A stretch of DNA of 64,000 nucleotides, from positions 54,599 through 118,598 of the forward strand of contig QCJH01000002.1 of the NCBI GenBank assembly GCA_003216155.1. Direction: 5' to 3'. The notes below the pieces were generated by a model, which saw only the letters and a program-made list of their open reading frames with translations, searched no databases and was not told where the DNA came from. The translations under genes were made by a program, and so were the position numbers. Positions within the stretch are counted from its first letter, which is position 1. The number at the start of each line of letters is the position of its first letter. Origin of the DNA: Prochlorococcus sp. AG-409-A19 (lineage in GTDB: Bacteria; Cyanobacteriota; Cyanobacteriia; PCC-6307; Cyanobiaceae). Below are positions 24,271-31,944 of this stretch, piece after piece.

Positions 24271-25359
24271 TTATTTGGAAACAGTTAATTCGAAATCAGT
24301 TCTTTCAGAGCTTTCGCTTCTTTCAAAAACTTTGCAAAATACTTTTACTACTCGATCACCTGAGTCAACTTGCTCTAGTGGGTCTTTACGTAGTCGATGC
24401 CTTAAAGAACATGAAACTACTCGTGCAACATCTTCTTCGGAAACTTCTATACGGTTCTCAAAGGCTGCAAGGGCTCTTGCAGCTCTATTAGTGACGATAT
24501 CGCCGCGAAGTCCATCTACATCAAGCTCGCCACATATGGCAGAAATACGTAAGCGTAGATCAGTATCAATTTTGACCTGTTGAAGTCGATCTTGTGCTTC
24601 TACAACTCTTTTTTGAAGAGAGTCTTGATTAGCCTTTGCATTATTAGTAAAACTTTCAGGGTCATTGTCAAAAGCTGTTCTTTGATCAACAACTTGTACA
24701 CGCAGATCTGGTTCTCGGACAGTACGTACCTCTACGCTCATTCCAAAGCGATCGAGCAGTTGTGGACGAAGTTCTCCTTCCTCTGGATTCCCTGATCCGA
24801 TGAGAACGAACCTTGCAGGATGTCGTACAGATATTCCCTCACGTTCAACAGTATTCCAACCTGAAGCTGCAGAGTCCAATAGGACATCTACAAGATGATC
24901 ATCAAGAAGGTTTACTTCGTCCACATAGAGCAAGCCGCGATTGGCTTTAGCAAGAAGACCAGGCTCGAATGCTCTTACGCCTTCACTAAGAGCTTTTTCA
25001 ATGTCGATAGTCCCGCAAAGGCGATCTTCAGTTGCTCCAAGTGGTAAATCAACCATTGGAACTTGTCTGTTTTCTGTTGGGAGGCTTTCGCCACTTTCTA
25101 TTCTCTGTCGTACTTCACTACTTTGAAGGTCAGGATCTTGAGGGGAGCTGTTGTAAGGGTCACCCTGTACAACTTCAATTCCAGGCAATAGATCAGCCAA
25201 TGCTCTGATTGTTGTTGATTTGCCTGTTCCTCGATCTCCCATAATCATTACGCCACCGATTCTCGGATCGATGACATTGAGGAGGAGGGCTAATTTCATC
25301 TCTTCCTGGCCTATGACGGCGGTGAAAGGGAAGACGCTGCGCTTCCTAGAAGAACTCAC
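24271..25359 (-). CDS. chlI: Magnesium chelatase ATPase subunit I
   Basis: The AAA+ subunit that, with ChlD and ChlH, inserts Mg2+ into protoporphyrin IX, the committed step to chlorophyll. At 362 aa it carries Walker [15 protein letters not shown] (about residues 41-54), Walker [17 protein letters not shown], and sensor segments [20 protein letters not shown] and [17 protein letters not shown]. It is paired with ruvC downstream. With acsF at the window start it gives two steps of the same pathway, though far apart on the DNA. Confidence 0.97.
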   Translation of the reverse strand: MSSSRKRSVFPFTAVIGQEEMKLALLLNVIDPRIGGVMIMGDRGTGKSTTIRALADLLPGIEVVQGDPYNSSPQDPDLQSSEVRQRIESGESLPTENRQVPMVDLPLGATEDRLCGTIDIEKALSEGVRAFEPGLLAKANRGLLYVDEVNLLDDHLVDVLLDSAASGWNTVEREGISVRHPARFVLIGSGNPEEGELRPQLLDRFGMSVEVRTVREPDLRVQVVDQRTAFDNDPESFTNNAKANQDSLQKRVVEAQDRLQQVKIDTDLRLRISAICGELDVDGLRGDIVTNRAARALAAFENRIEVSEEDVARVVSCSLRHRLRKDPLEQVDSGDRVVKVFCKVFERSESSERTDFELTVSK

Positions 25360-25670
25360 GGGCGGAATACTGGTGTTGTTTTGGATTGTTTCACAGGCGG
25401 GATGCGATCCGTTTACCTTGAGTTGGGAAATTTTGGGTAATCATCAGCCTGGATTCATCTTCTTTGGCTTTTTAAAGGTTGAATCGTTTTGGGCATTTTA
25501 ATTATTTGATGCTGTCAAAACACACTGCAGAAGAGGCTTTTCCACCTGTGCCTTCAGAAGTTTGCTTTTCTTAAATTTCAGGAAATAGCCTCGTTGGGCT
25601 GGCAGCTGCTGGTTGAAATTCAAAAGCAAAGAGTTTTGTTCTTGTTACTTTTCAAAGCAGATCCGAAGGT
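25360..25670. other. Intergenic stretch, no confident gene
   Basis: About 310 bases upstream of chlI. I saw only short frames without clear ribosome-binding sites. Promoter elements for chlI should lie here, but none stands out. Confidence 0.5.
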
Positions 25671-26771
25671 TTAGATCATTGCTCTTTGTTTATTAACCCG
25701 TTCAGATTGGAATACCTGAACCATGGCCTCCGCCATTTTTCGTATTAGGGAAGTAGATCTTGGATCATTAAAGGGGCCTTTGACCATGAATGCAGCTACA
25801 GCCCTTCTTCCGTCAGGTAGTTCGATTAAACCTGCATCCGAGTAGGCGATGCCTATGTCTCCAGTTTTGTTGTATACCCGATAACCCTCAATCAGGAGAC
25901 GGTAGTCAGGGTTTTTAGTGTTACTAGCTCTTCCTAAGCCTTTCAGAAGTCCTACAGGAATTAAACGGTTACTGAGAGAGGTACTAAGTACTTCTCTGAA
26001 GAGGTCTCGTTTACGAGGACTAAGCAATTTGCCTGTTTCTGCTAATGCAATAGTTTTTGCTAAATCTTTTGCACTAGTGGTATTAGTGCCTGCAAGATCA
26101 GGTAAAAAGTTATTGATTTTTGTGGAATTCAACCCTAATGATTTAAACCTAGCATTAATAATTCTTTTCCCTCCTATACGTTGGATCAATATATTAGTAG
26201 CAGTGTTATCACTGACTCTGATCATTTCTGTGGCAACTTCATGAGTAGGGAACTTTGTTCCAACTTTTTTAAAGGCCATCCATCCTGCTCCTCCTCCAAC
26301 AGCTTCTCTTGTGAGACTAAGATCTTCATCCCATCTAAGTTTGCCAGAATCAATCATTTCCAACGCTACTAGCAATATTGCTGTTTTGATTGAACTTGCG
26401 GCAGGAAGAATTTCTTCTGAAGCCATTTCTGCAAAACTACCATCATCAAGTATGAGAAGAAATGCACTAGCTTTTAAGTCTCTTTTCTTTGCTGCTAAAT
26501 ATTGCCAGCGCGAACTTAATTCTTTTATTTCAGTTTTAGGCTTGAAACTACCAAGTGATGATTCTCTTTGCAAGATATTATATTTGTCAAAAGATATTCT
26601 TTGATTCAGGTAGTTTTTCTGAGATTCTTTGATTGAAAGCATTTTAAGTGTAGTCCCACTTATTACTCCTAGGCCTATTCCCATAAGAACTAGCCTTAAA
26701 AGTAGTGGAAGGGGTTTTCTAAATTTTGATTTTTGAGAAGAAGTACGTTTTTGGTCCAAGTTAAAAAGCAC
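25671..26771 (-). CDS. Class A beta-lactamase-like serine hydrolase
   Basis: A 366-aa protein with an N-terminal membrane anchor (about residues 22-42). It keeps the three penicillin-recognising motifs: SSIK (active Ser in AASSIKTAILL), SDN in RVSDNTATNIL, and KTG in YNKTGDIGIAYSDAG. It may be a cell-wall peptidase or a beta-lactamase; resistance should not be inferred from motifs alone. Many cyanobacteria encode such proteins without a known role. The frame opens with GTG. It is 18 bases downstream of the SpoU methyltransferase gene. Confidence 0.85.
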   Translation of the reverse strand: MLFNLDQKRTSSQKSKFRKPLPLLLRLVLMGIGLGVISGTTLKMLSIKESQKNYLNQRISFDKYNILQRESSLGSFKPKTEIKELSSRWQYLAAKKRDLKASAFLLILDDGSFAEMASEEILPAASSIKTAILLVALEMIDSGKLRWDEDLSLTREAVGGGAGWMAFKKVGTKFPTHEVATEMIRVSDNTATNILIQRIGGKRIINARFKSLGLNSTKINNFLPDLAGTNTTSAKDLAKTIALAETGKLLSPRKRDLFREVLSTSLSNRLIPVGLLKGLGRASNTKNPDYRLLIEGYRVYNKTGDIGIAYSDAGLIELPDGRRAVAAFMVKGPFNDPRSTSLIRKMAEAMVQVFQSERVNKQRAMI

Positions 26772-26789
26772 CTTCTAGGTTTCTTGAGG

Positions 26790-27539
26790 TTAAGAGTGGC
26801 GAGAAGATATCGCCCATCGAAATTGCCTAAGTATTCCACGAATTAGTGAAACTTCGTCAGACTGGATAGCTGCTCTTTGCAGAATTCCTTTGATTTTTTG
26901 CATTCTTGCTTTTGCTGTGTGTTCAAGCAGAAATCCGATTTCAAGTAAAAGTTCTTGAGCATCATCTAGACAATCATTTATTTGCTTAGGCGAGGCAGGA
27001 TCATTCTTTGACGGCCCCCATTTTCTGTTGTCGTGGTTTTGTTTATGACGATTGAGTTCATGGAGGACTACTGCAACTGCGTGAGAGAGATTCAAGCTGG
27101 GGTAGGAAGAGCTGCTGTGAACCGTGATTACTCTTTGCGCTAGTTGAAGCTCTGCATTTGTTAGCCCTCTGTCTTCACGTCCAAAAATAAGTGCTATAGG
27201 AGTTTGCCCTGAATTATCCAATAGCCAAGGAATCGCTTTTTCTGGGGTATGTAATGGAATTTCTCCATGATCAATTCTGCCGCAAGTTGCTACAACTCTT
27301 CGACAATCTGAAATTGCCTCAATGAGGCAATTATATTTTTTTGAATTTTTTAGGAATATGGATCCTTTGACTGCCATACGAATCGCATCAGGATGTGAGG
27401 GATCGCATAGAGGGTTTATCAGTCGTAGTTCTTTTACTTCAAAGTTTGCGCAAAGCCTTGCAACGCTCCCAAGATTTATTGGGCCAGAAGGCTCAACAAG
27501 AACTACAACAATTTCTATTGGCTTACCCGCTAGTTTCAA
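26790..27539 (-). CDS. SpoU/TrmJ-type RNA 2'-O-methyltransferase
   Basis: A 249-aa SPOUT-family methyltransferase. The trefoil-knot motifs are present: VEPSGPINLGSVARLCANF, LIFGREDRGLTNAELQLAQ and YPSLNLSHAVAVVLHEL. Layout and length resemble TrmJ, which methylates position 32 of tRNA, but rRNA targets are possible. Its start overlaps the stop of the cytochrome gene by 4 bases (ATGA), indicating coupled translation. Confidence 0.88.
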   Translation of the reverse strand: MKLAGKPIEIVVVLVEPSGPINLGSVARLCANFEVKELRLINPLCDPSHPDAIRMAVKGSIFLKNSKKYNCLIEAISDCRRVVATCGRIDHGEIPLHTPEKAIPWLLDNSGQTPIALIFGREDRGLTNAELQLAQRVITVHSSSSYPSLNLSHAVAVVLHELNRHKQNHDNRKWGPSKNDPASPKQINDCLDDAQELLLEIGFLLEHTAKARMQKIKGILQRAAIQSDEVSLIRGILRQFRWAISSRHS

Positions 27540-27964
27540 TTTAGAGAATGTAGATAGGAGAGAAGATCTGACATGGCTTGTGGCTCCATTTGAAAGCTAG
27601 GCATAGGGGGAGTTCGCCCGCTTACAACTTGTTGAATAAGTTTGGCATCACTCTTGTGATAACTAACTTCATTGAGGCTTGGCCCCACAAGACCTTGGCC
27701 GCTAATGCCATGACATCCTGCACAATTCATTCTGAAAAGTTTTTCTCCATTGGGAGGGGAGCCCTGCAATTTAAGAGTTGCTTTTATGAATGGATCACTT
27801 TGAGAGAGCAGCAGTAGCCAAATCATTAAAACTGCAATAGCAGCAGCTGCCATAAGTATTAGGGCTCTAACAAGGCCAAAGCCGTTACGTCCCTCTCCTG
27901 CAGCGGTTGATGAAGGATCTGTCACGAAATTCTCGAGCGCATGAAACAATTGTGGTAAATACAT
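27536..27964 (-). CDS. cytM: Cytochrome cM-like membrane-anchored c-type cytochrome
   Basis: A 142-aa protein. A non-cleaved N-terminal helix (about residues 31-54) anchors a single class I cytochrome c domain with heme motif CAGCH (Cys81, Cys84, His85) and an axial Met in PPMPSFQM. The layout matches CytM, the low-potential cytochrome conserved in nearly all cyanobacteria and linked to dark or heterotrophic repression of photosynthesis; its electron partners are debated. Its start is only 18 bases from that of petG on the other strand, so the two electron-transport genes share one short promoter zone. Confidence 0.88.
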   Translation of the reverse strand: MYLPQLFHALENFVTDPSSTAAGEGRNGFGLVRALILMAAAAIAVLMIWLLLLSQSDPFIKATLKLQGSPPNGEKLFRMNCAGCHGISGQGLVGPSLNEVSYHKSDAKLIQQVVSGRTPPMPSFQMEPQAMSDLLSYLHSLN

Positions 27965-27982
27965 ATAGTCTGATCGACACCA

Positions 27983-28096
27983 ATGATTGAACCTCTTCTT
28001 TGCGGGATTGTTCTAGGCCTTATACCAGTCACATTGCTTGGTTTGTTTGTAGATGCTTGGAATCAGTACCGACGTAGCAACTCTCTTGGGGGGTAA
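27983..28096 (+). CDS. petG: Cytochrome b6f subunit V
   Basis: A 37-aa peptide starting [20 protein letters not shown] and ending RRSNSLGG. The start and end closely match PetG (EPLL, then G-x-V-LGL, with a terminal LGG). PetG is a single-helix subunit needed for assembly of the cytochrome b6f complex in the thylakoid. The 3' 68 bases overlap the end of rsmD on the opposite strand. Its start is divergent from cytM. Cys7 (usually Asp) and the polar second half are small lineage differences. Confidence 0.93.
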   Translation: MIEPLLCGIVLGLIPVTLLGLFVDAWNQYRRSNSLGG

Positions 28097-28682
28097 CTAG
28101 AAGTAAGGAAGTATTGCCATATTTGCGATTATCATTTTCGATCCAGCCATCAGGAGCTTGAAGTTTCATATGGGCTGAGTATTCGCAAATGACGATTGAA
28201 GATTTCTTGATCCAATTACCGTCTAGAAGGGCTTGTAGTACTTGTAAATAAATCTTTGATTCATATGGAGGATCTAAGTAGACCACATCAAATCCATAAG
28301 GTGTATTTGCTTTGGGCGGTTCTGTCCCTTTTAAGTACTTTGATTTAAAACCTTCTTTTAGCCAATCAATTACATCTCTTCGGATAACTTCTATCTCTTT
28401 TTTTTTAGATAAACCAGATGCCGTCGCAATTAGGTTTGCTTTGCAAGTCCTTGCAACTTTGAAGTCCTTTTCAACTGCTATGACTTTTCTTGCACCTCTT
28501 TGTAATGCTTCGCAGCCGATAGCCCCACTACCGCTAAAGAGATCTAGCCATAGACACTCCTGTAACAATGTTCCTAAAAGGTTCATTACTGCTTCTCTTA
28601 CTAGAGAAGTTGTTGGCCTTGTTCCTATGCCACTTGGGCTGAGAAGTTTTCTTCCTCCTGAAATTCTAAGATTGAAGGCCAT
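28029..28682 (-). CDS. rsmD: 16S rRNA (guanine966-N2)-methyltransferase RsmD
   Basis: A 217-aa SAM-dependent methyltransferase acting on small-subunit rRNA. Motifs are [20 protein letters not shown] (RNA-binding start), [18 protein letters not shown] (SAM site) and the catalytic [10 protein letters not shown]. The last 20 or so residues (after LLLVTPQE) are encoded antisense to petG and probably drift freely. The start overlaps the hisH stop by 1 base. Confidence 0.93.
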   Translation of the reverse strand: MAFNLRISGGRKLLSPSGIGTRPTTSLVREAVMNLLGTLLQECLWLDLFSGSGAIGCEALQRGARKVIAVEKDFKVARTCKANLIATASGLSKKKEIEVIRRDVIDWLKEGFKSKYLKGTEPPKANTPYGFDVVYLDPPYESKIYLQVLQALLDGNWIKKSSIVICEYSAHMKLQAPDGWIENDNRKYGNTSLLLVTPQESCYVGTDSKHLQTNQAM

Positions 28683-29320
28683 TAAGTCTGTGAACCTTCA
28701 TCTTCTAGCCATTTAAGCCAACGACGCAATAAAATTTGTCCTGCCATAGATGATTTTTCTGGGTGAAATTGACATGCTCCAAGCTTGTCTTTCCATACTA
28801 TTGCAGTGACATCTTTTTGTCCAAAAGGGGCAGTGGCTGCTAAATCAGATTTCTCTTTGACCTTTGCAAAATATGAGTGAACAAAATATACCCAACTTGG
28901 ATTATCTTCTTTGTCTATTAATGGGCAAGAGTTCTGAACTTGTAAAGGTGCCCATCCCATATGAGGAATTCTTTCATTTTGATTAGAAGGGAGTTTCTGA
29001 ATTTGACCTTTTAAAAGTCCTAGGCCTTTTGAAGTGCCTTCATCACTAGATTCAAATAATAATTGGAGCCCAAGGCATATCCCTAAAAGTGGTTTTTTTT
29101 CGCGTGTCCAATTCTTTATATAAGGAATAAGGCCACTTTTTTCAAGTTGTGCCATGGCTGGATCAAAAGCTCCTACTCCTGGCAAAATCAATGCATTAAC
29201 ACTTTTAAGGTCTGAAGGGCTTGATACTATTTTTAGGCCTTTATTTAAACGCCTAAATGCAGTCTGCACAGAATGCAGATTGCCCATCCCATAATCAATT
29301 AAGCCTAGGCGGGGTTGCAC
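28682..29320 (-). CDS. hisH: Imidazole glycerol phosphate synthase, glutaminase subunit
   Basis: Releases ammonia from glutamine for HisF in histidine synthesis. A 212-aa class I glutamine amidotransferase with the triad Cys82 (LGICLGLQLL), His186 and Glu188 (CQFHPEKS), and the start RLGLIDYGMGNLHSV typical of HisH. hisF is not in this window. It is co-directional with rsmD and 44 bases past a strong hairpin downstream of trxA. Confidence 0.96.
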   Translation of the reverse strand: MQPRLGLIDYGMGNLHSVQTAFRRLNKGLKIVSSPSDLKSVNALILPGVGAFDPAMAQLEKSGLIPYIKNWTREKKPLLGICLGLQLLFESSDEGTSKGLGLLKGQIQKLPSNQNERIPHMGWAPLQVQNSCPLIDKEDNPSWVYFVHSYFAKVKEKSDLAATAPFGQKDVTAIVWKDKLGACQFHPEKSSMAGQILLRRWLKWLEDEGSQT

Positions 29321-29340
29321 AGAAAATCGATGAAATTTTT

Positions 29341-29374
29341 GGTTTTACGCTATTTCATCAAATAGCGTAAAACC
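29341..29374. terminator. 15-bp perfect hairpin between trxA and hisH
   Basis: GGTTTTACGCTATTT and AAATAGCGTAAAACC form a perfect stem with a 4-nt loop. It lies downstream of trxA and is probably its terminator, although the following minus-strand bases are A-rich before T, not a classic T-run. A processing or stability hairpin is possible. Confidence 0.65.
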
Positions 29375-29418
29375 GTTAATTGGGACAAGATTAGCTTCCT
29401 TAAGACCTAAGTGGTTGG

Positions 29419-29742
29419 CTAAAGATGCTTAGAGATTGTCCCTGAGAGTGTGGCTTTAGGGACAGCTCCAACAACAGTGTCTACCTTTTGGCCTCCCTTG
29501 AAAACCATCAGGGTTGGGATGCTTCTAATGCCGTATTGGCTGGCGACATTGGGATTCTCGTCAGTGTTCAGTTTGAAGACTTTGATTTTTCCTTCGAACT
29601 CTTTGGCGATTTCGTCGACGATCGGTGAGACCATTCGGCAAGGGCCACACCAGGGTGCCCAGAAATCAACCAAAACGGGTACGTCGCTCTGAAGGACGTC
29701 CTGTTCAAAGGATGCGTCAGTGACTGCTACAGCGCTTGACAT
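29419..29742 (-). CDS. trxA: Thioredoxin
   Basis: A 107-aa m-type thioredoxin with the active site [14 protein letters not shown] (Cys32 and Cys35), the cis-Pro segment [13 protein letters not shown] and the expected length. It reduces target disulphides with electrons from ferredoxin- or NADPH-thioredoxin reductase, regulating carbon metabolism by light. It is probably monocistronic, with the terminator of guaB3 upstream and its own hairpin downstream. Confidence 0.97.
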   Translation of the reverse strand: MSSAVAVTDASFEQDVLQSDVPVLVDFWAPWCGPCRMVSPIVDEIAKEFEGKIKVFKLNTDENPNVASQYGIRSIPTLMVFKGGQKVDTVVGAVPKATLSGTISKHL

Positions 29743-29845
29743 TCCTTTAGAACTAAATCTCGGAGAAACTTAGCAACCGTTATTGCTGAAGTCAGGCTTT
29801 TGCTCCTTCAAAGGTGGGAACTGTGACGGTCGCGTGATGATAAAT

Positions 29846-29869
29846 ACAAAAAGCCCGAGCTCGTCGGGC
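29846..29869 (-). terminator. Rho-independent terminator of guaB3
   Basis: On the minus strand GCCCGA and TCGGGC form a stem with a 5-nt loop, followed directly by TTTTTGT. It lies about 94 bases after the guaB3 stop and 104 bases before the trxA start. Confidence 0.85.
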
Positions 29870-29962
29870 AGGGTGGTGTGAGGAGTGTGTGGGCCGAAGC
29901 CCTCACAAATCGATACTAACGCTTGTTTGACTGCTTTCAAAAGATTGTTCTCGAGGGAGGCT

Positions 29963-31159
29963 TTATTTCCCCATACCGAGTTGCTGGGCTTTTTGATAAA
30001 CCTTTCCTTCCGTTAAAAGAGATGGAGCCACGATTACCTCAACTTCTTGCATCTCTTTTATTGTTTGAGCACCAAGAGTGCCCATAGAGGTTTTAAGCGC
30101 CCCTAGAAGGTTGTGAGTACCATCGTCGAGGCGAGCAGGCCCTCTAAGGATGCTCTTAAGGCTTCCGGTGCTTCCAACCTTGATTCTTGTTCCTCGAGGG
30201 AGCACAGGACTTGGTGTGGCCATGCCCCAGTGGAAGCCTCTTCCTGGGGCTTCTTCTGCTCTTGCGATAGGTGATCCAATCATGACTGCATCTGCACCAC
30301 AGGCTATGCATTTGCAAATATCCCCACCAGTGATAATTCCTCCATCTGCAATTATTGGTACATAATTACCACTTTCTTCTTCGTAGTCAGCTCGAGCAGA
30401 GACGCAATCGGATACGGCAGTTGCTTGTGGCACTCCGACTCCTAATACTCCGCGTGAAGTGCATGCGGCACCTGGACCTATCCCGACCATTACTCCTGCG
30501 GCACCAGCGCGCATAAGTTCAAGAGCAACTTCATAGGTCACGCAGTTACCTATGACCACAGGCATGCCAATAGTTTGACAAAGCTTTTTTAAGTCAAGAC
30601 TGTCTCTGCCTTTGGGTCCAATGTGCTCAGTGGACACAACTGTTGCTTGAACGAAGAAAAGATCGGCTTCAGCTTCGGTAATAGTTTCCTGGAATCGCAT
30701 TGCTGCAATTGGAGTCCCACTTACTGCTGCAATACCTCCATCCTTTTTGATTTGTTCTATTCGAATTTTGATAAGTTCCTCTTGAATAGGCTGGCTGTAG
30801 ATCTCCTGCATAAGGGGGACGAAGTCATTTTTTCCAACAACAGAGATCCTTTCAAGGACAGGCTTTGTGTCTTCATAACGGGTATAGATCCCTTCAAGAT
30901 TGAGAACACCTAGAGCGCCGAGTTCGGATAAAGCAATTGCCATACGAACATCAACAACTCCATCCATTGCGCTAGCAATGATTGGAATTTCTCGTTCTAT
31001 CCCACCAAGTTTCCAAGTGGTGTCAATGATTTCCGGATCTACGGTCTTACCACTTGGAACAAGGGCGATTTCGTCGATGCCATAGGCCCGGCGAACGACC
31101 TTTGAGCGTCCGAGCTGGATGTTCACTACATGTTTAATAGAGTCTCGCCAAGCTACCAA
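29963..31159 (-). CDS. guaB3: GuaB3-type IMP dehydrogenase family protein
   Basis: A 398-aa protein of the IMPDH/GMP reductase fold. It lacks the CBS domain pair of ordinary GuaB and has the catalytic cysteine Cys233 in GIGPGAACTSRG, with the NAD-side segments ADGGIITGGDICKCIACGAD and MIGSPIARAEEAPG. The length and the start (KVVRRAYGIDEIALVPSG) match the GuaB3 subfamily common in cyanobacteria and actinobacteria. Cyanobacterial GuaB3 has been reported to act as an IMP dehydrogenase in guanine-nucleotide synthesis; for this protein that is inferred. Confidence 0.92.
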   Translation of the reverse strand: MVAWRDSIKHVVNIQLGRSKVVRRAYGIDEIALVPSGKTVDPEIIDTTWKLGGIEREIPIIASAMDGVVDVRMAIALSELGALGVLNLEGIYTRYEDTKPVLERISVVGKNDFVPLMQEIYSQPIQEELIKIRIEQIKKDGGIAAVSGTPIAAMRFQETITEAEADLFFVQATVVSTEHIGPKGRDSLDLKKLCQTIGMPVVIGNCVTYEVALELMRAGAAGVMVGIGPGAACTSRGVLGVGVPQATAVSDCVSARADYEEESGNYVPIIADGGIITGGDICKCIACGADAVMIGSPIARAEEAPGRGFHWGMATPSPVLPRGTRIKVGSTGSLKSILRGPARLDDGTHNLLGALKTSMGTLGAQTIKEMQEVEVIVAPSLLTEGKVYQKAQQLGMGK

Positions 31160-31202
31160 CTTGAGAGGAGAAAAACAGGGAATTTTCCGAGAGGCAAGTT
31201 AT

Positions 31203-31784
31203 TTAAGTTCTTTGGTCGCTCTTACCACTAAAGGTTTCCCAACGCTGAAGAAGTTTTGAAATTAATTCCTCTCGATCTTCTCTTCGTGCGAGCTTTTTGG
31301 CTGAAAACCAAGTAAGCCACAATATTCCTGTTAATTCGAAAATTCTAGGAGCCAGAGGAATTACCGCGATGGCGTTTAGAATCCGCGAATAAATTTGAAC
31401 TAATAAGAGAAAAATGATAAGGCTTAAAAACAGGATAAAAGGCTGACGTGCTCGTTCTAATTGGTTGGAAATATTGTTGCCCTTAATCCAATTCCTTATT
31501 TTTTTCAAGAGAAGATCCCATTCACCACCTTCTTGTAGTTCTTCTGTCTCATTTAAGGAGTCAGAAAGATTGCTGTCGTAGGACTTATCTCCTTTTACAT
31601 ATTGGTTTGTTTGCTGATTCGAATAGTCAGAAAAGCTTAAGTTCTTTTGAGGCTTCCCAGTATTTTTCTCGTTATTTACTTGAAATGATCTTGAGAAGTT
31701 TTCGAGAGGGTTGTCAGATTCTTTGTTTGAATTTCCTGAGGTATTGGCTGGTTCTTGAGACCTAGAATCCTCAGCGGAGCTCAT
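31203..31784 (-). CDS. CAAD/CURT1-like thylakoid membrane protein
   Basis: A 193-aa protein. A disordered polar N-terminus (residues 1-85, Ser/Asn/Glu-rich) precedes a CAAD-type domain: an amphipathic helix, two adjacent membrane helices (about 114-136 and 140-160, with IPLAPRIFELTGILWLTW) and a final amphipathic helix (LARREDREELISKLLQRW). CAAD/CURT1 proteins shape thylakoid margins; in cyanobacteria CurT organises thylakoid biogenesis centres. It is divergent from gyrA and 43 bases upstream of guaB3. Confidence 0.8.
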   Translation of the reverse strand: MSSAEDSRSQEPANTSGNSNKESDNPLENFSRSFQVNNEKNTGKPQKNLSFSDYSNQQTNQYVKGDKSYDSNLSDSLNETEELQEGGEWDLLLKKIRNWIKGNNISNQLERARQPFILFLSLIIFLLLVQIYSRILNAIAVIPLAPRIFELTGILWLTWFSAKKLARREDREELISKLLQRWETFSGKSDQRT

Positions 31785-31944
31785 AGTTAATCTCAGACTC
31801 GTAAGGAAATTTTAAGAGACCTGTCCAGTGCTGTTCTCTTTGCGTTTTTTTAAGGCTAATTCAGACGAAATAATTTTGTTCATGGATTGGGGGCTCAGAT
31901 GAACAGTCGCCGAGATAGCCTTATGTTTGGCAACCAGCTCTTTT

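Noticed and set aside
24149..24583. 144-aa plus-strand ORF across ruvC and chlI
   Set aside because: Antisense shadow of two firmly identified genes.
25509..25670. Short frames upstream of chlI
   Set aside because: The best frame lacks an ATG and a ribosome-binding site, so it is not reported as a gene.
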